Shown here piece by piece: positions 12,641-24,310 of a stretch of 64,000 nt of DNA (positions are counted from its first letter, which is position 1; each line of letters opens with the position of its first letter). Made by a program: the position numbers and the translations under genes. This DNA is from Fratercula arctica (lineage: Eukaryota; Chordata; Aves; Charadriiformes; Alcidae): the NCBI GenBank assembly GCA_947846985.1, contig CANTUZ010000011.1, positions 33,537,589-33,601,588 on the forward strand. The letters are read 5' to 3'. The notes beneath the pieces were generated by a model. That model searched no databases, was not told where the DNA came from, and saw only the letters and a list, made by a program, of their open reading frames with translations.

Positions 12641-15190
12641 TCTGGTGTCTTTGTATTGGTTTTTCGGGAGAGGCAAGATCCTGTTTCAGCAGGTGAGCAG
12701 GCGGCTGCTCTTTAGATGTTTAACTCCCCTGGATCATGGAACTGGGAGGATTCGTTTCTTCAGCTCCTCTCTGATGTTTAAAGACGGAAACCTCCGCCCT
12801 TCCAGTTTAACATTGGTTTGGTGGCGTTAATTAGCAAGCAGAAGGCGGTGGGGGCAGGCGTGGGGAGTCCCCTGAGCCTTGGGACCCCCCATGTCAGCGG
12901 AGGGGCCAGGTGACAGCTGCCGGTGGCAGCGGCCGCTCATTTCTCCTGCCCAGCATCCCCAGTACAGCCTTTGCTGGGCAAACCTTGCTCCGTGAGACTC
13001 TCCACCCCCCGTGTTTTGGGATCAGTGGGGCCGGGCGCAGGCCCCTGTGCAGCCCCAGGCTCGACGCTCACCCCAGCTGCGTCGCCGCCAGCTTGGCAGC
13101 GCATGGCTGAGCTTGGAGGGACCTCTGGAGGTGTCTGCTGCAAGCCCCTGTGCCGAGCCGGAGCAGGCCCCGGCACGCCGAGGATGGAGTGCCCGTGCCG
13201 TGGGCTGCCATGGAGACCCCTGCAGCCCCCCTACCCCCCACACATGATGGCACACAGCAGTGTCACAAATAAAATCGCTGGAGAAAGGAGGTGTAATGGC
13301 AACAGCAGGCAGCAGTGCATCCCCCCCACACCGGCCACCTCCTCGGGGGAGCAGGGGAAAGCGCCAGGTGCCACCCTGGCCCCCACAGAGCAGCCCCACA
13401 CCTGCTCCCACCCAGGGGCTCCTGCGGGGTTTCTGCTGCCAGCGAGAATATTTGTCCCAATATGGCTGTGAGGATGGTGACTCGTCTCCCAGCCTCGCTG
13501 GACAAAAATGGAAGTGTGCATGCTGCCGGCTCTGCCCCGGGGCTGGCATCCTCAGCCTGGAGCCACCACACTCCTGCGGGACTCAGCAGCCTTCCCACGG
13601 GCACTGCATCCCGGCAGAGAGGGTTCTGTCTCCCAGCCCGTGCTTCCAGCACACGCAGACACAGAGCTCACATCTCTGGTCAGCAGCACAACCGAGGGGG
13701 ACCAGGGAGGGGACGGGACAGCACCATAAAACACGCACAGTGGGCGTGAAAACACGAAGCTGGGCTCCAGGCTGTTTGTGGGCGCTTAGTTGAGGCTGTT
13801 TTCTCCTAAACTGGGGTTTCACCCTGCTTCCTTGGAGGAGAGCCTGGGATAAGGGTGAGGACAGTGGCCAAAAGCTGGAGAAACCCTGGCGGCCATGGGC
13901 ACAGGGGTGCGAGAGCACAGGTTGCATCCTCTGCCCGGTGTCCCCAGCTGCACAGGCAGGCAGCCGCTGTGGTGGCAGGACCAGGGTTCCCCTCTCATTT
14001 TCTCATCTGCCGGTGAGTCACTTGGCAGAGGAGGAAACCGCTGACGGCACCAGGGACGTGGAGGTGGCTGCGGCACCCGTGTCTCGTGCTCGAGGCACCC
14101 GACGACTGCAGTGTGTGGGGCACAGCTGAGTCCTTCCCCACGGCCCCGCCGCACGCTCAGCACCGCGGCCACCCAGTCCGCAGGGTGACACCAGCCGGCT
14201 GTGGTGCTGCCCAGTGCTGGCAGTGCCCCCCAGTGCCTGGTGCTTGCCGGCCGCCCCTCCAGGCTCTGCTGCTGCCCAGCTCTCCCCCCACCATGCGGCC
14301 TGCCCTGTGCTAATCCCCAGATTAGCCGCCTGCCCTGCCTGCTTTGTGGGGGTTGGCGTGTCGGCATTGCCCAAATTCCCTGGCCCCTGTGCTCAGCGCA
14401 GCCCCCCGGCCCCGCTGCCCACGGCCAGCCCAGCAGCATGGAGGGGTGGACTGGGGCCCTGAAATGCCCTATGTGCCTGCGGTGAGTCCAGCCCGGGCAC
14501 AATGCCCTGGGGATGGAGAGGTGGCAGGGAGCAGGAAGGGGACACTGTGCTGCTGCCAGCATGGCGCTGCGTGGGGCCCTGAGGTGCCACATGTCCCTGC
14601 TGGCCTGGGCAAGAGGAGGGCAATGGTGACAGGGGTTTGCCAAGGCCGTGGCGGCTCAGGTACAGCCTTGAGGGAGCCGGGGTGCAGGCAGGGAGCTGGG
14701 CTACACCGCCGTGTGGGGCAGAGCCCAGAGCCGGTGTGACTTTGTGGCGCCGTGGCAGTGCCAATGCCAGCTCAAGCCCTGGCAGGGCTGGCAGCTCTTC
14801 AGCGGGACAATTAGCTGATTAATTACCTGCACCTTGGCAGGGCCCCATAGCCCAGCAGCTGCCAGGGTGCTTCCTGCCCTGTGCAGGGTGGGCAGGAGGC
14901 GTGGGGCAGGTGTGGGGCAGGAGGGTGCCAGGGCCACCCACGGACCTTCGCAGGGACCCTGCTCGGGGGTGTCCGCAGCCCAACCCACCTGCCCCATGGC
15001 CGCGGTGAGACCGGCCTTGGCAACAGCCCCACAGTGGGGGCTGCCTGTTCCCTGTTCCCGGGGGGGGGGGGGGGGGGGGGGGGGTGTGCGCTTCCTGCTC
15101 CGCCTGCCCCACGGGCAGCATCCCCCCTGCTGCCTCCTGCCCCGAGGGGACCTGCCCCTGTGCCTCACGACGCCGCGCCCCGGGGGACCG
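12641..15190. other. Intergenic gap between IHO1 and PRRT3
   Basis: About 2.5 kb in which base composition changes from AT-rich to strongly GC-rich. Many overlapping ORFs are open in several frames on both strands, as expected for high-GC DNA, and none matched a family. A lone AATAAA lies near 13270. No gene is supported. Confidence 0.55.
15060..15084. repeat. G homopolymer, about 25 bp
   Basis: An uninterrupted G run just upstream of the PRRT3 CpG island. It could form a G-quadruplex, and it is a likely place for a length error in the assembly. Confidence 0.9.
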
Positions 15191-15425
15191 GCCCCACGGG
15201 GTCCTGCCCCAGCGGAGCCCGCAGCGGTCCCGTCCCCGTACGGCGGCCGCAGCCGTGCCCGGGCGCCCCGCGCCGGCCCCCCCCCGCCCTGTGCCGGGCG
15301 GGCTCCCGCGCGGGTGCCCGCGGCTCGGGGCGGCGCGTGACCGGGCGCCGCCGCCGCCGCCGCCCGCTCCGCCGCAGAGCCCAGCCCGCCCGCACCGGCA
15401 CCGGCACCGGCACCGGCACCGGCAG
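15190..15425 (+). promoter_or_regulatory. PRRT3: CpG island and probable PRRT3 non-coding first exon
   Basis: An extremely CpG-dense segment ending in CACCGGCAG|GTCAGC, a good donor at 15426. The coding exon begins 0.8 kb further on after an acceptor at 16228-16229, so a 5' UTR exon here is the simplest model. The transcription start cannot be fixed from sequence. Confidence 0.45.
15392..15424. repeat. Hexanucleotide repeat (CACCGG)n, about 5 copies
   Basis: A perfect tandem hexamer immediately upstream of the putative PRRT3 first-exon donor. It probably lies inside the 5' UTR exon and is a candidate for length polymorphism. Confidence 0.85.
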
Positions 15426-15824
15426 GTCAGCGGGGGGGCTGCGGCCGGCTCCGGCACCGGGGCCTCCCGGGCTGCGGTGGGCGGCGGGAGGGGGTTGGCC
15501 GCACCGCGGCCCGGGCAGCGGGCACCGAGCACCGAGGAGCGGGGCCGGCCCGGCGGGCTCCAGGCGGGGTCCGCCGGATGCGGCGGCCGCACCGGCCCCG
15601 CTCTCATCCCGCGCCGGCAGCGGCGCGGCCCCGCAGCGCAGCCCCGCCGGCTCCCGCACACGCACCGCAGGGCCCACAGCCGCCACCGGGAGGTCCCGAC
15701 CCCGTTCCCGGCCCCGGCCCGGCGGGGCTGAGCCGCGTGTGCGGCGGCGGCGGGGCGCGCCGGGCCGGGCATCCCCGCCGGGATGCAGCCGGGGACGAGC
15801 CAAGGTGAACGTTGTGCGCCGGAG

Positions 15825-15975
15825 CGGGGCCGCCGGCAGCAGGGACACCGGGGAGGGGCACCAGGGATGGAGGACCAGGGAGGGGACACCGGGGAGGGGA
15901 CACGGAGGAGGGGGACACCAGTGACACGGACACCGGGAAGGAGACACCGGGGATGCTGGGGCAGGGACCACTAAG
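15825..15975. repeat. Degenerate GGGGACACCGGG tandem repeat
   Basis: Imperfect repeats of GGGACACCGGGGAGG-like units in the intron before the first PRRT3 coding exon, with looser copies continuing to about 16080. Confidence 0.7.
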
Positions 15976-16248
15976 CTTCAAGGAGCACCAGCACCGGGGA
16001 CACGGGCATGGGGAAGAGCGGGAATGGGGCCACTGGCAGCAGGGACACTGGGGATGGGGACAGCTGGGAACAGGGCCCAGGGCCAGCCTGAGCAGGGACA
16101 GCCCAGCCGCTGGCTCTCACCCTGGGCAGTGGGTTGCCATGGGCACAGCAGCCCCATGACTAGTAGCATGATCCCCCCCCCCGGGGCAGCCACTGTGGGT
16201 CCTGGCTCACCGAGTCCCTGTCCCTGCAGGGCCGGCTGGGCGCTCACC

Positions 16249-19200
16249 ATGGCTGCAGCACGGTTCGTCACCTGGGGGCTGCTCCTGTCTGCCGGGGTCC
16301 CCACCAGGGCCCAGGGGATACTGCCAGCGGGGTTGTTCCCAGGTGGGACCCTGCAGCGGGACGGGGACCCCCTGCATAGCCCTGCCTGGAGACAGCAGTG
16401 GCCAGACCCGTCCCCTGCCTGGGAGGCGTCGGGGGAGCCAAGCGGTGCTGGGGCACCCGGCAGCGAGCGCTGGGGAGGTGGCAGCCCCGTGCGCTGGGCC
16501 CCACCGCTGCAGGCGGCAGATGCCACTGGGGCACTCCTGGAGAGAGAAACCACCATGGCAGGTGCTGGCACCAGGACTCAGCAGGACGGCGGCGCAGCCC
16601 TGGCTGTGGTGGAAGAGCCACTCATCACCCGGCGAGGACACGATGCTGAAGGCCAGGACAGTCCCCGGGGAGAGACCTGGCTTCCCCACGGCTCTGCGCT
16701 GGGGACACTGGCCCCTAAGGTGCCCATGGACACAGAGCCAGGCTCCCCAGGGCTGCCCTGGGCAGGGCAGGGACCATCCCCAGCCAGGCAGAATGCCACC
16801 AGGCCAGCCAGCACCCCCGGCCCTCAGCCAACCATGTCCACCATCACCCTGACCCCCATCCTGTCAACAGGGACAGGGATGGGGACAGCAGATGTGCACG
16901 CAGGGGGACAGCCAGTGGTGGAGGAACCCATGGCGGCCCCAGGCCTCCCTCGGGGCACACAGCTCGCTCCAGCCAGCAGCCAGCCAGTCCCACTGGGCAC
17001 TGTTCCCGTCCCCCACCCCGTGGGCACGGGGACAGCCCAAGGTCCCCACGCCAGCCCTGGCTCCATGCAGCCAGTGGGCAGATGGGAGGACCTGGGAGGG
17101 CCTCCCAGCCCCTCCCCGTCTCTGCCTAGCTCTGCCCCATGGCTGCGCCCCACAGCCCCTTCCTGGGGGCTGGCCGAGCCCTGGACCTGGGTGCTCCCAG
17201 TCCACCAGCGCAGCACACGGAGGGCCCCGCTCAGCCGTGCCACTGCCAACCCTGGGGATGCGGCCCCTCCTCGCACGGACCCCAGGATGATGGGGCAGCA
17301 TGGACCCCAGCCCACCAAGGGGGCTGCCATCAGCACCGGCCCTGCACCACCGCCCACCTCCAGCACAGGCACCCCCGGCACTCCCGGCACAGGTAGGAGC
17401 CAGCGTGGCATGGGGGACTCCTCGGTGGGGACCAAGCTCCTGCAGGTGGCAGCGCCTGGCTCTGCCCTCTCTCGCAGGGCTGCTGCCTGAGGAGGACGTC
17501 GGCTCCCCACAGCGGGTCCGGGGCGCCGTGGGCCCCATAAGTATCCCAAATGCCACTGAGGCCACCCCATGGCCAACAGCACATCCCACCGCAGGGACAG
17601 CCGGGACCAGGCACTCAGGTGATGGGGGGGGTAGGGGGTGCGCAGCCGAGCCCATCCAGTCGGTCCCCAATGGGGATGCCATGGGAGCCCATCCCTGGGG
17701 CGTCGGGGCTGGCGGGGGGGGGGATGGCGGCTATCTTGAGCTGCCCAGCTGGGACGCGGTGACACCTTCAATCAGGATTGTGCCCGGCAACGGCCCTAAT
17801 CTACTCCTAAGATTAGTGCTAAGTGCCTGGTGGGTGGGATCTTCCCTGAGGGGGGTGTCAGGGAGGTGCCCAGGTCTGTGACACCCCCTGCACCGAGGGT
17901 CCTGCCGGAGACCCCCGGGAGGGGTCTGGCTGACGCAGGGCATCCCCCTCCCCCATGGTGCTGGGGTGCCGTGGCTGATGCATCCCAGCCATGGGGTGCA
18001 GATGGGGGACGGGTGTCACTGAGACACCTGCATGGGGTCCCCCCCACTCCGCACTGACCGGCCCCCTCCTTCCTGCCCACAGACACCCTGGGGACGCAGC
18101 CCCCCACCCACGGCACCGCAGCCCCCTCGGCCACATGGCAACAGGCAGGGGTGACGCCGCAGCCAGCCCCTCGGCATCCGTCTACGCCACAGCCACAGCC
18201 CAGCCATCCCTCCCCAGCGCTGGGGGCCAACGGGACTGGGCTGCGCTGGTCCGAGCTGCGGCACCGGCTGGGCTTCGCCTGGGAGGGCCACGTCTACGGG
18301 GCGGCCGCCATCTTCCTGCTGCTGGCGCTGGGCTGCCTGGCTGGGCTGGCGGGGGCAGCCGCCCTGCGTCCCCCGCACCTGCCCCACGTTTTAGGGGCCC
18401 ATGGGCTACTGCTGGCCGCCTGCCTGCTGCGAGCCACCTTCCTGCTGCTGGACCCTTACGGGGTGCGGGGCCGCCTGCCCCCCCGGGCGCTGCTGCTGCT
18501 CAGCACAGCCCCCTTCCCCTTGCTGCTTGCCGCCTTCGCCCTCCTGCTCCAGCGGCTCCAGTGCCTGGCACAGCTCCGGCTGCTGCCGGCCCGGCTGCGG
18601 GGGTTGCCATCCCTGGTGGCCACCATTGCCCTGCAGAGTGGGGTGCTGGGGGCCGCCGACCTGCTCCCGCCCCGGCTGGGCCCCTGGGCCGGACTGGGGC
18701 TGCAGGCGCTGGGCTGTGGTGTGGGGGCCCTGCTGCTGCTGGGGGGACTCTGGGGGTGCTGGCGGGTGCTGTGGGTGCCGCGGGAAGGGCCGGAGGGCGG
18801 CGGGGGACCGGGGATGCGGCGGGGGGCCTGGGCGCTGGCGGCAGCGGCGGCGGTGGGACTGCCGGTGTGCGGGCTGCAGGTCTACAGCGCCCTGTGGCTG
18901 CGGGGGGTGCTGGGCGTCCCCGGGCGCTTCTCCCGGCCCGGCTGGGTGGCACAGCTCTGTCTGCGGGTCGGCGAGCTGGGCATGGCGTTGGCACTGCTGG
19001 CGGCCGCCGCCGAGCCGCTGTGCCACCGCTGCCACCGGCGCAGCACCGCCAGCCATTCCTGCTGGGCCAAGGCGCTGGGGTACTTCTGCGCCAGCCACAA
19101 AGCCGAGGCACCCGAGTATCCCAACAACTGCTACGACTGGGCCAGCGGCAGCACTGGCGGCACCGGCCCGGAGCGGGCACCCACCAGCGACATCTCCAAG

Positions 19201-19833
19201 AGCCTCATTCGCAACCCAGCGGAGCAGCTGCCCCTGCGGGCACTCAAGGACAGCAACGAGGCCTGGGCGGCCGCCACTGGCGTGCCGGGGCTCAGCCCCA
19301 AGTGCCCCAACGTGTTGGCCGCCCGCTCCTGCGCCGCCTTCGAGCAGGGCTCGTCCCCCTCGCTGGGGGAGCTGGTCTTCCGGCCCCCGTCCCCCATCGA
19401 CCTGCGCCGCAGCATCGACCAGGCGCTCTGCCGCCGGCACCTCCTGCACGACAGCCTCTTCGGCCGGCCCCGCCGCGGCTCTGGCACCTCACTGCACGGC
19501 TCCTCCGCCCTCACTGAGACCCCCGGCCTGGGGCGCATGGTGCGGTGCAGCTCGCTGACGGAGCTGCCCGGCCCTCGGCAGCCCCCCGGCACCGGCACCA
19601 TCACCGCCTCAGCCAGCTCACTGGAGAGCAGCTCGCTGAAGATCAGCTGGAACCCCTGGCGCCATGGGCTCTCCTCACCCGACAGCCTGCCCCTGGATGA
19701 GGCGCCCAGCCGGGCCCCCCTCCTGGTGCCCACCGTGCCCCCCGGCTGGGAGCAGGAGGGACCCCGCAACTTGCCAGCCCTCGGCAAGGTGGCGGACACC
19801 CGCAGCCTCTCCAGCGACACCATCGAGCTCTGA
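16249..19833 (+). CDS. PRRT3: PRRT3, proline-rich transmembrane protein 3
   Basis: Three coding exons: 16249-17392, 17478-17618 and 18083-19833, joined in phase 1 at both introns. The start ATG at 16249 sits in a good context 20 bp after the acceptor and opens a hydrophobic signal-like peptide. About 400 residues of Pro/Thr/Ser/Gly-rich, low-complexity ectodomain follow, including the short conserved word PQRVRGAV. The last exon encodes several hydrophobic membrane-spanning segments (from GHVYGAAAIFLLLALGCLAG onward). The cytoplasmic tail has the conserved blocks TSDISKSLIRNPAE, LKISWNPWRHGLSS and the C-terminal SLSSDTIEL, which match what I recall of mammalian PRRT3 closely. Function is poorly known. 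It is convergent with CRELD1, as in the human 3p25.3 order. The proline-rich half is divergent and its length may vary. Confidence 0.95.
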
Positions 19834-19966
19834 GCCGGGGAGAGGCAGAGACTGGGGGGTGCAGGGGGACCAGCCCTGCGTGGGGGCCTGGGGGCCCGAT
19901 CCTGCACCCCTGCAGGACCGGGCAGGGAGCTGGGCTGGGCCAGCTCCATTTGTGCCAAACCAGAGA

Positions 19967-19972
19967 AATAAA
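19967..19972 (+). terminator. PRRT3: Poly(A) signal AATAAA for PRRT3
   Basis: AATAAA 134 bp after the PRRT3 stop codon, about 120 bp from the opposing CRELD1 poly(A) signal. Confidence 0.8.
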
Positions 19973-20089
19973 AGTTTATGTTGGGAGGAGGCAGCCCCGG
20001 TGGCGTGTGGAGGGTGGCAGTGGGCAACAGTACCCCCAGCCCCCCCTGAACCCCCCCTGCCCCGAGCAGCCAGGCTGGGTGTGCAGAGC

Positions 20090-20095
20090 TTTATT
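20090..20095 (-). terminator. CRELD1: Poly(A) signal AATAAA (minus) for CRELD1
   Basis: TTTATT on the plus strand, so AATAAA on the minus strand. It lies about 740 bp downstream of the CRELD1 stop codon. The region 20096-20835 is therefore CRELD1 3' UTR. Confidence 0.75.
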
Positions 20096-20835
20096 TCCTG
20101 AGATATGGACACACAGACAGATGGGCACACCCTGACGGACAAACCACGGACAAATGCAACAGCCACGCTCATGCATCCAGCAGGACACCCCCCCCCCCCC
20201 CGCCCCTGGCCAGCACGGCACCCCGGGAGCTGCCCCTGTCCCCCTGGAGCCCCCGGCCCCCCCGGCCTGGAGGGGAGAGATGGGCTCTGCCCAGGGATGC
20301 GGGGAGGAGGGGTTGGGGCGGGGGGCAGCTCTCCCAGCCCCGCAGTTCAGGGCAGAGGTGGGACCCAGCCCCCCACTGCCCCACGGGGAATGGTCTCACG
20401 AAGGGGGGCACACAAGGTCCCGCGGTGCCTGCAGCCCCCAGCCCAGGGGACGCTGGCTGGGCATGCAGCAGCGCCAAGCTCTGCCAGCACCTCCACCCCG
20501 GCACCTGGCGGTGCCAGCACACCCCACAGTGCCGGGCCTCTCCTCCAGAGCACGAGGGGCTGAGGGGAGCATGCTGTGCCCCCCCCAGTGCCATACTGCT
20601 CAGCATCACCATACACATCCAGAGGGGGCTATGAGAGAGCTCCCCTGGGACCAGGCACCCCCAGCTCGTTCTGCACAGGGGAGGCGAGACCCTACGCTAA
20701 CGGGGGGCTGGGGGACGCATGCAGGGCACAGCACTGTGTGCAGGATCCGGCCTCAGCAGCCAGCCCCTGCTGGGGGGGTACCCCCTGCACCCCAGGCTGA
20801 GCCTGCCCCCCCACCCGTGCCCGGCAGCCCCAGAG

Positions 20836-23508
20836 CTATCTGCCCTTCATGAAGCCGTCGAGGACACGGTCGCTGCGGTCGGAGAGCCAGTAGCCGGCCA
20901 TGGCGGCCACGGCACCAATGAAGATGGCGGTGAAAACCATGTCGCCCTTGGCAGCCAGTGTGGCGAGGGCGCAGATCATCACACCAAAGAACATCTGCTG
21001 CAGCACCACCACCTCGTCATCTGTCACGTCGTCAAAGAAACCCTTCTCCGGGGCATCTGCAAGGACGGTGCTCATGGGGGGCAATGGTGGAGCTGGCGGA
21101 GCCCCCTGCCACCCCTTGCCGCCCTCTGCCCACACTCTGTGCACCCCCCAACCGCGTCAGGCCGTACCAGGGGGCTTGTCCTCCACGCACTGTCCGTCCC
21201 GTCGGACGTGGCCACGGGCGCAAACACAGCGGTAGCTGCCCTCCGTGTTCTCACACACCTCCTGCACCCCCGTGCACACCGGCTCCTCAGCGCTGGTACA
21301 CTCGTCCACGTCTGCGGGGGGAGGCAGGGCTCAGGGAGGGCTCAGGCAGTGGGGAGGGGGCAGAGCTGCCCCCCCAGCCCGCGAGAGCCACTCACCCAGG
21401 CACTTGGCTCCATCCCGCCAGTAGCCCTTGTTGCATTTCTTGCAGCGAGCCGGCCCGGCGCCCATGCAGCCTATGCAGGCTGTGGAACAGTCTGCCATGG
21501 GGAGAGGAGCGTGGGTCACCGCCAGAGCCCCCTTCCAGCCCAGCCAGCGGCAGCTTGGGCAGAGAGGGGGACAGCCCCAAGTAGGGGGGAACTGCCTGCA
21601 CAGAAACCCCCCCACCTCCGCCTGACCTCGGCACTCATAGGAACCCTCCGTGTTGACGCAGAACTGGTTGGCTCGGCAGTGCGCCATCTCTGTGCCACAC
21701 TCGTCGATGTCTGGGGGAGAGGAGGGGGGATGGCCTTGCTGAGCCCCGGCTCCTGGGACACAGACCTCCCCCACCGGTTCCTCCCCACGGCCCTCACCAA
21801 TGCAGCGGTGCTCGTGCAGCACCCAGCCCCTCTTGCAGCGAAGGCAGCTGGAGTCCTCCGGCCCCGTGCAGCGCCCACACGCCCGGTAGCACTCTGTGGG
21901 CAGGGGGTAGTGGGCACGGGCACAGGCAGGGGGGGCAGCTGCCTGCATCCAGTGCCAGGGCAGTGCCAGGGCAGACCCCCAGCCGCACAGCCCCCCTCCC
22001 TGCTGGGCCGGACCCCTACCTACCGGCACATACCAGGTGGCTCTTGTTCCGCGAGGCTTCGTAGTAGCCATCACCGCACTCGGCGCAGAAGGGGCCGCCA
22101 TAGCCGGGGCTGCAGACGCAGAGGCCGGTGCCATGGCGCGTGCCGTCGCCGTCGCATCGCCCGTTGCCGCTGCAGGGCTGCCGGGGCCCGCCAGCGCAGG
22201 CTGTGCAGGGGGAGACCAGCTGGCTGGCAGCCTGGGCCGGGGGCAGCATGGTGGGGGGCCCTCCAGCCCCGGCAACACCACCGGCACCCCACCAGCACCC
22301 CGCTCATGCCACAGCTACTCACGCCGGCAGTCGGGGCCGTAGGTGCCGGGCGGGCAGCAGAGAGCCAGCCTGTCCATGCACAGCCATTGGAAGAAGTCGG
22401 GCTGCTGCTGCCGCCTGTGAGGGGGGGACGGGACACGGTGCTCAGCTCCCTGCCAACCCCCTGTCCCCCCTATGTCCCTGTCCCCAGACTCACTCATGGA
22501 ACCACCACTGCTCCACATGCTCCTCACTCCGCTCCAGCAGCTGGTGGCAGGTGAAGTCCGAGGGGGCACAGACGCCCTCCAGCACCTCCAGCAGACGGGT
22601 CTCGCTGTGGAAATGGGGGTGGGTGGGTGTCAGTGTGGGGAGCAGCTAGCCCCCCCACAGACTCCCCCCCCGGCTATGGGGCACCCACCTGTGCTGGTAC
22701 TTGGACAGCTTCTCCTCCTCCCAGGCCGTGTTGCCCCCACCAAATCCCTCATGCTCCGTCCGCTCCAGGCCCTGGGCACGTGGGGGAGCAGTGCAGGCAT
22801 GGGACCCCCCCGATGACCCCCTCCTCCCTCTTGGATCACCCCTGGGCCGCACCACTCTCGTCCCCCCAGGGACCCATTACCCTCTCCCCTCCACAGAGCC
22901 CAGCCAATGTGCCCCTCTGGGACCCCCTCCCCTCCCGAGGGACGCTGTGGGAGTGCCCCCCACCTCACTGATGTCCCCCCAGGCCACCCCACACTCCGCA
23001 GCCCTGTCATCCTCCCCCCAACCTGTGCTCCCCATGGCCACATCGACCCACACAGGACCCTCTTTGTCCCTCTTTGCCTGTCACCCCCAGACCGTGTCAC
23101 CCTGCACCAGGCCACCCCCCACACCGCAGGCCGTGTCCCCCCCACCTGTCACCCGTGCCCCCCCCCACCACGCCATTGACCCCCGCACCCCCGGCTCCCC
23201 CCGCAACAGGGGATGTGTCACCCCCAATGCCCCCTTCTCAGGCCCCATGTGTCCGCTCCCCCGCCACGGCCCCCATTCCCCCCCCGCATCCCCCCCGCAC
23301 CCTGCTGAAGCTGTCAGCCAGGCCGCGGCAAGCTCGGCAAGGCTCTGCCCCGTCCCCGTCCCGCTCCGGATCCGGGTGGGCTTGGGCGGCCGCCAGCAGG
23401 ACCCCCCCGAGGATGGCGGCCCCCAGCAGGGCCCCCCCCAGCCCGGCCCCCCCCCCGCCGGGCACCCCCCCGCCGGGCCTGCGGCAGCAGCGCGCTCCTC
23501 GGCCCCAT
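20836..23508 (-). CDS. CRELD1: CRELD1, cysteine-rich with EGF-like domains 1
   Basis: Ten coding exons on the minus strand, 5' to 3': 23301-23508, 22689-22771, 22494-22604, 22323-22414, 22024-22200, 21798-21893, 21627-21710, 21396-21491, 21168-21311 and 20836-21056. Order of parts: signal/anchor sequence, CRELD-specific domain (GFGGGNTAWEEEKLSKY; ETRLLEVLEGVC), laminin-type EGF cysteines, furin-like CxxC repeats, two calcium-binding EGF modules opening DIDECG and DVDECT, and a conserved C-terminus with two membrane segments (VLQQMFFGVMICALATLAAK; FTAIFIGAVAAMAGYWL) ending FMKGR. In mammals it is an ER/cell-surface membrane protein linked to heart-valve septation and calcineurin signalling. 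Oddity: the likely ATG at 23506-23508 is out of frame with the hydrophobic segment because of a G homopolymer (see findings). Confidence 0.95.
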
Positions 23509-23700
23509 CCTCCGCCCCGCCCCGCCCCGCCCCGCGCGCACCACGTGGGCCGCGCACGCTGACTCAGAGCCCGCCGCCCCCGCCAATGGCCGCCCGCCCG
23601 CTGTCGCCCGCCCCCCCGCTCCCAGCCAATCCGCACCGCCCGTCGGGACACGCCTCCCCGCGCCTTAAAGGGGCCGCGGACAAGGGCACCCAGAGCGGCG
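23509..23700 (-). promoter_or_regulatory. CRELD1: CRELD1 promoter region
   Basis: A CpG-rich stretch upstream of the CRELD1 start with two CCAAT boxes read on the plus strand (23583-23587 and 23626-23630), GC boxes and a TTAAAG element. No TATA box is convincing. The start site is not defined. Confidence 0.45.
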
Positions 23701-23825
23701 GGCGGGGAGAGTGGAGGGGCCGGGCTGGTGACGGGATGCCCGGGGCGTACCGGCCCCGCTCCCGCCTGGCCTGGACGAGCCCCTCACCCCGCGACTCGAC
23801 TAGGCCGCTCCCCATCACCTCCCCC

Positions 23826-24155
23826 CCCTCCAGCCAAACCAGTCCAGGTCACCTTCCCCCTCCAGCCAAACTGGTCTAGCTCCCCCTCATCCCCCCAAAT
23901 TGGCCCAGTTCCCCTCATCCCACCCCCGAACTGTTCCAGTTCCCCCTCCAGCCAAACCAGTCCAGTCGCCCCTCCAGCCAAATTGGCCCAGTTCCCCCTC
24001 ATCCCCCCCCGAACTGGTCCACTTCCCCCTCCAGCCAAACTGGTCCAGTTCCCACTCATCCCCCCAAACTGGCCCAGTTCCCCCTCACCACTCAAAATTG
24101 GTCCTGTTCCCCCCCATCCCTCCTGAACTGGTCCAGTTCCCCATCCACCCTCCAA
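23826..24155. repeat. CCAGTTCCCCCTCCAGCCAA minisatellite
   Basis: About ten degenerate copies of an approximately 30-bp unit alternating CCAGTTCCCC(C)TC with AGCCAAACTGGT or CCCCAAACTGG. The copies fill the gap between the CRELD1 promoter and the 3' end of IL17RC. Confidence 0.85.
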
Positions 24156-24304
24156 CCTGACCAGCCCAGACCTCCCCTCCTGTCCCCAACACCCCCCTGT
24201 ACCTCCCCATCACCCCTGACCAATCCATCCCAGTCCTCATTCCCCCCACGCCACTGACACACCACAGGGCTGGACTCAACGCTCAGCAAAGGCACTGTCA
24301 CCAC

Positions 24305-24310
24305 TTTATT
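24305..24310 (-). terminator. IL17RC: Poly(A) signal AATAAA overlapping the IL17RC stop codon
   Basis: On the minus strand the IL17RC frame ends GGGGAATAAAG: the TAA stop (24306-24308) is embedded in AATAAA. No other canonical signal was noted between here and CRELD1, so the 3' UTR may be only about 20 nt. Confidence 0.6.

Noticed and set aside
14819..15971. Long overlapping ORFs on both strands around 15-16 kb
   Set aside because: Composition is over 75 percent GC and Arg/Pro/Gly/Ala-only translations are open in up to five frames at once. This is CpG-island artefact with no family similarity.
20719..22554. A 611-codon plus-strand ORF
   Set aside because: It is antisense to CRELD1 exons, which have clear EGF motifs and splice sites on the minus strand.
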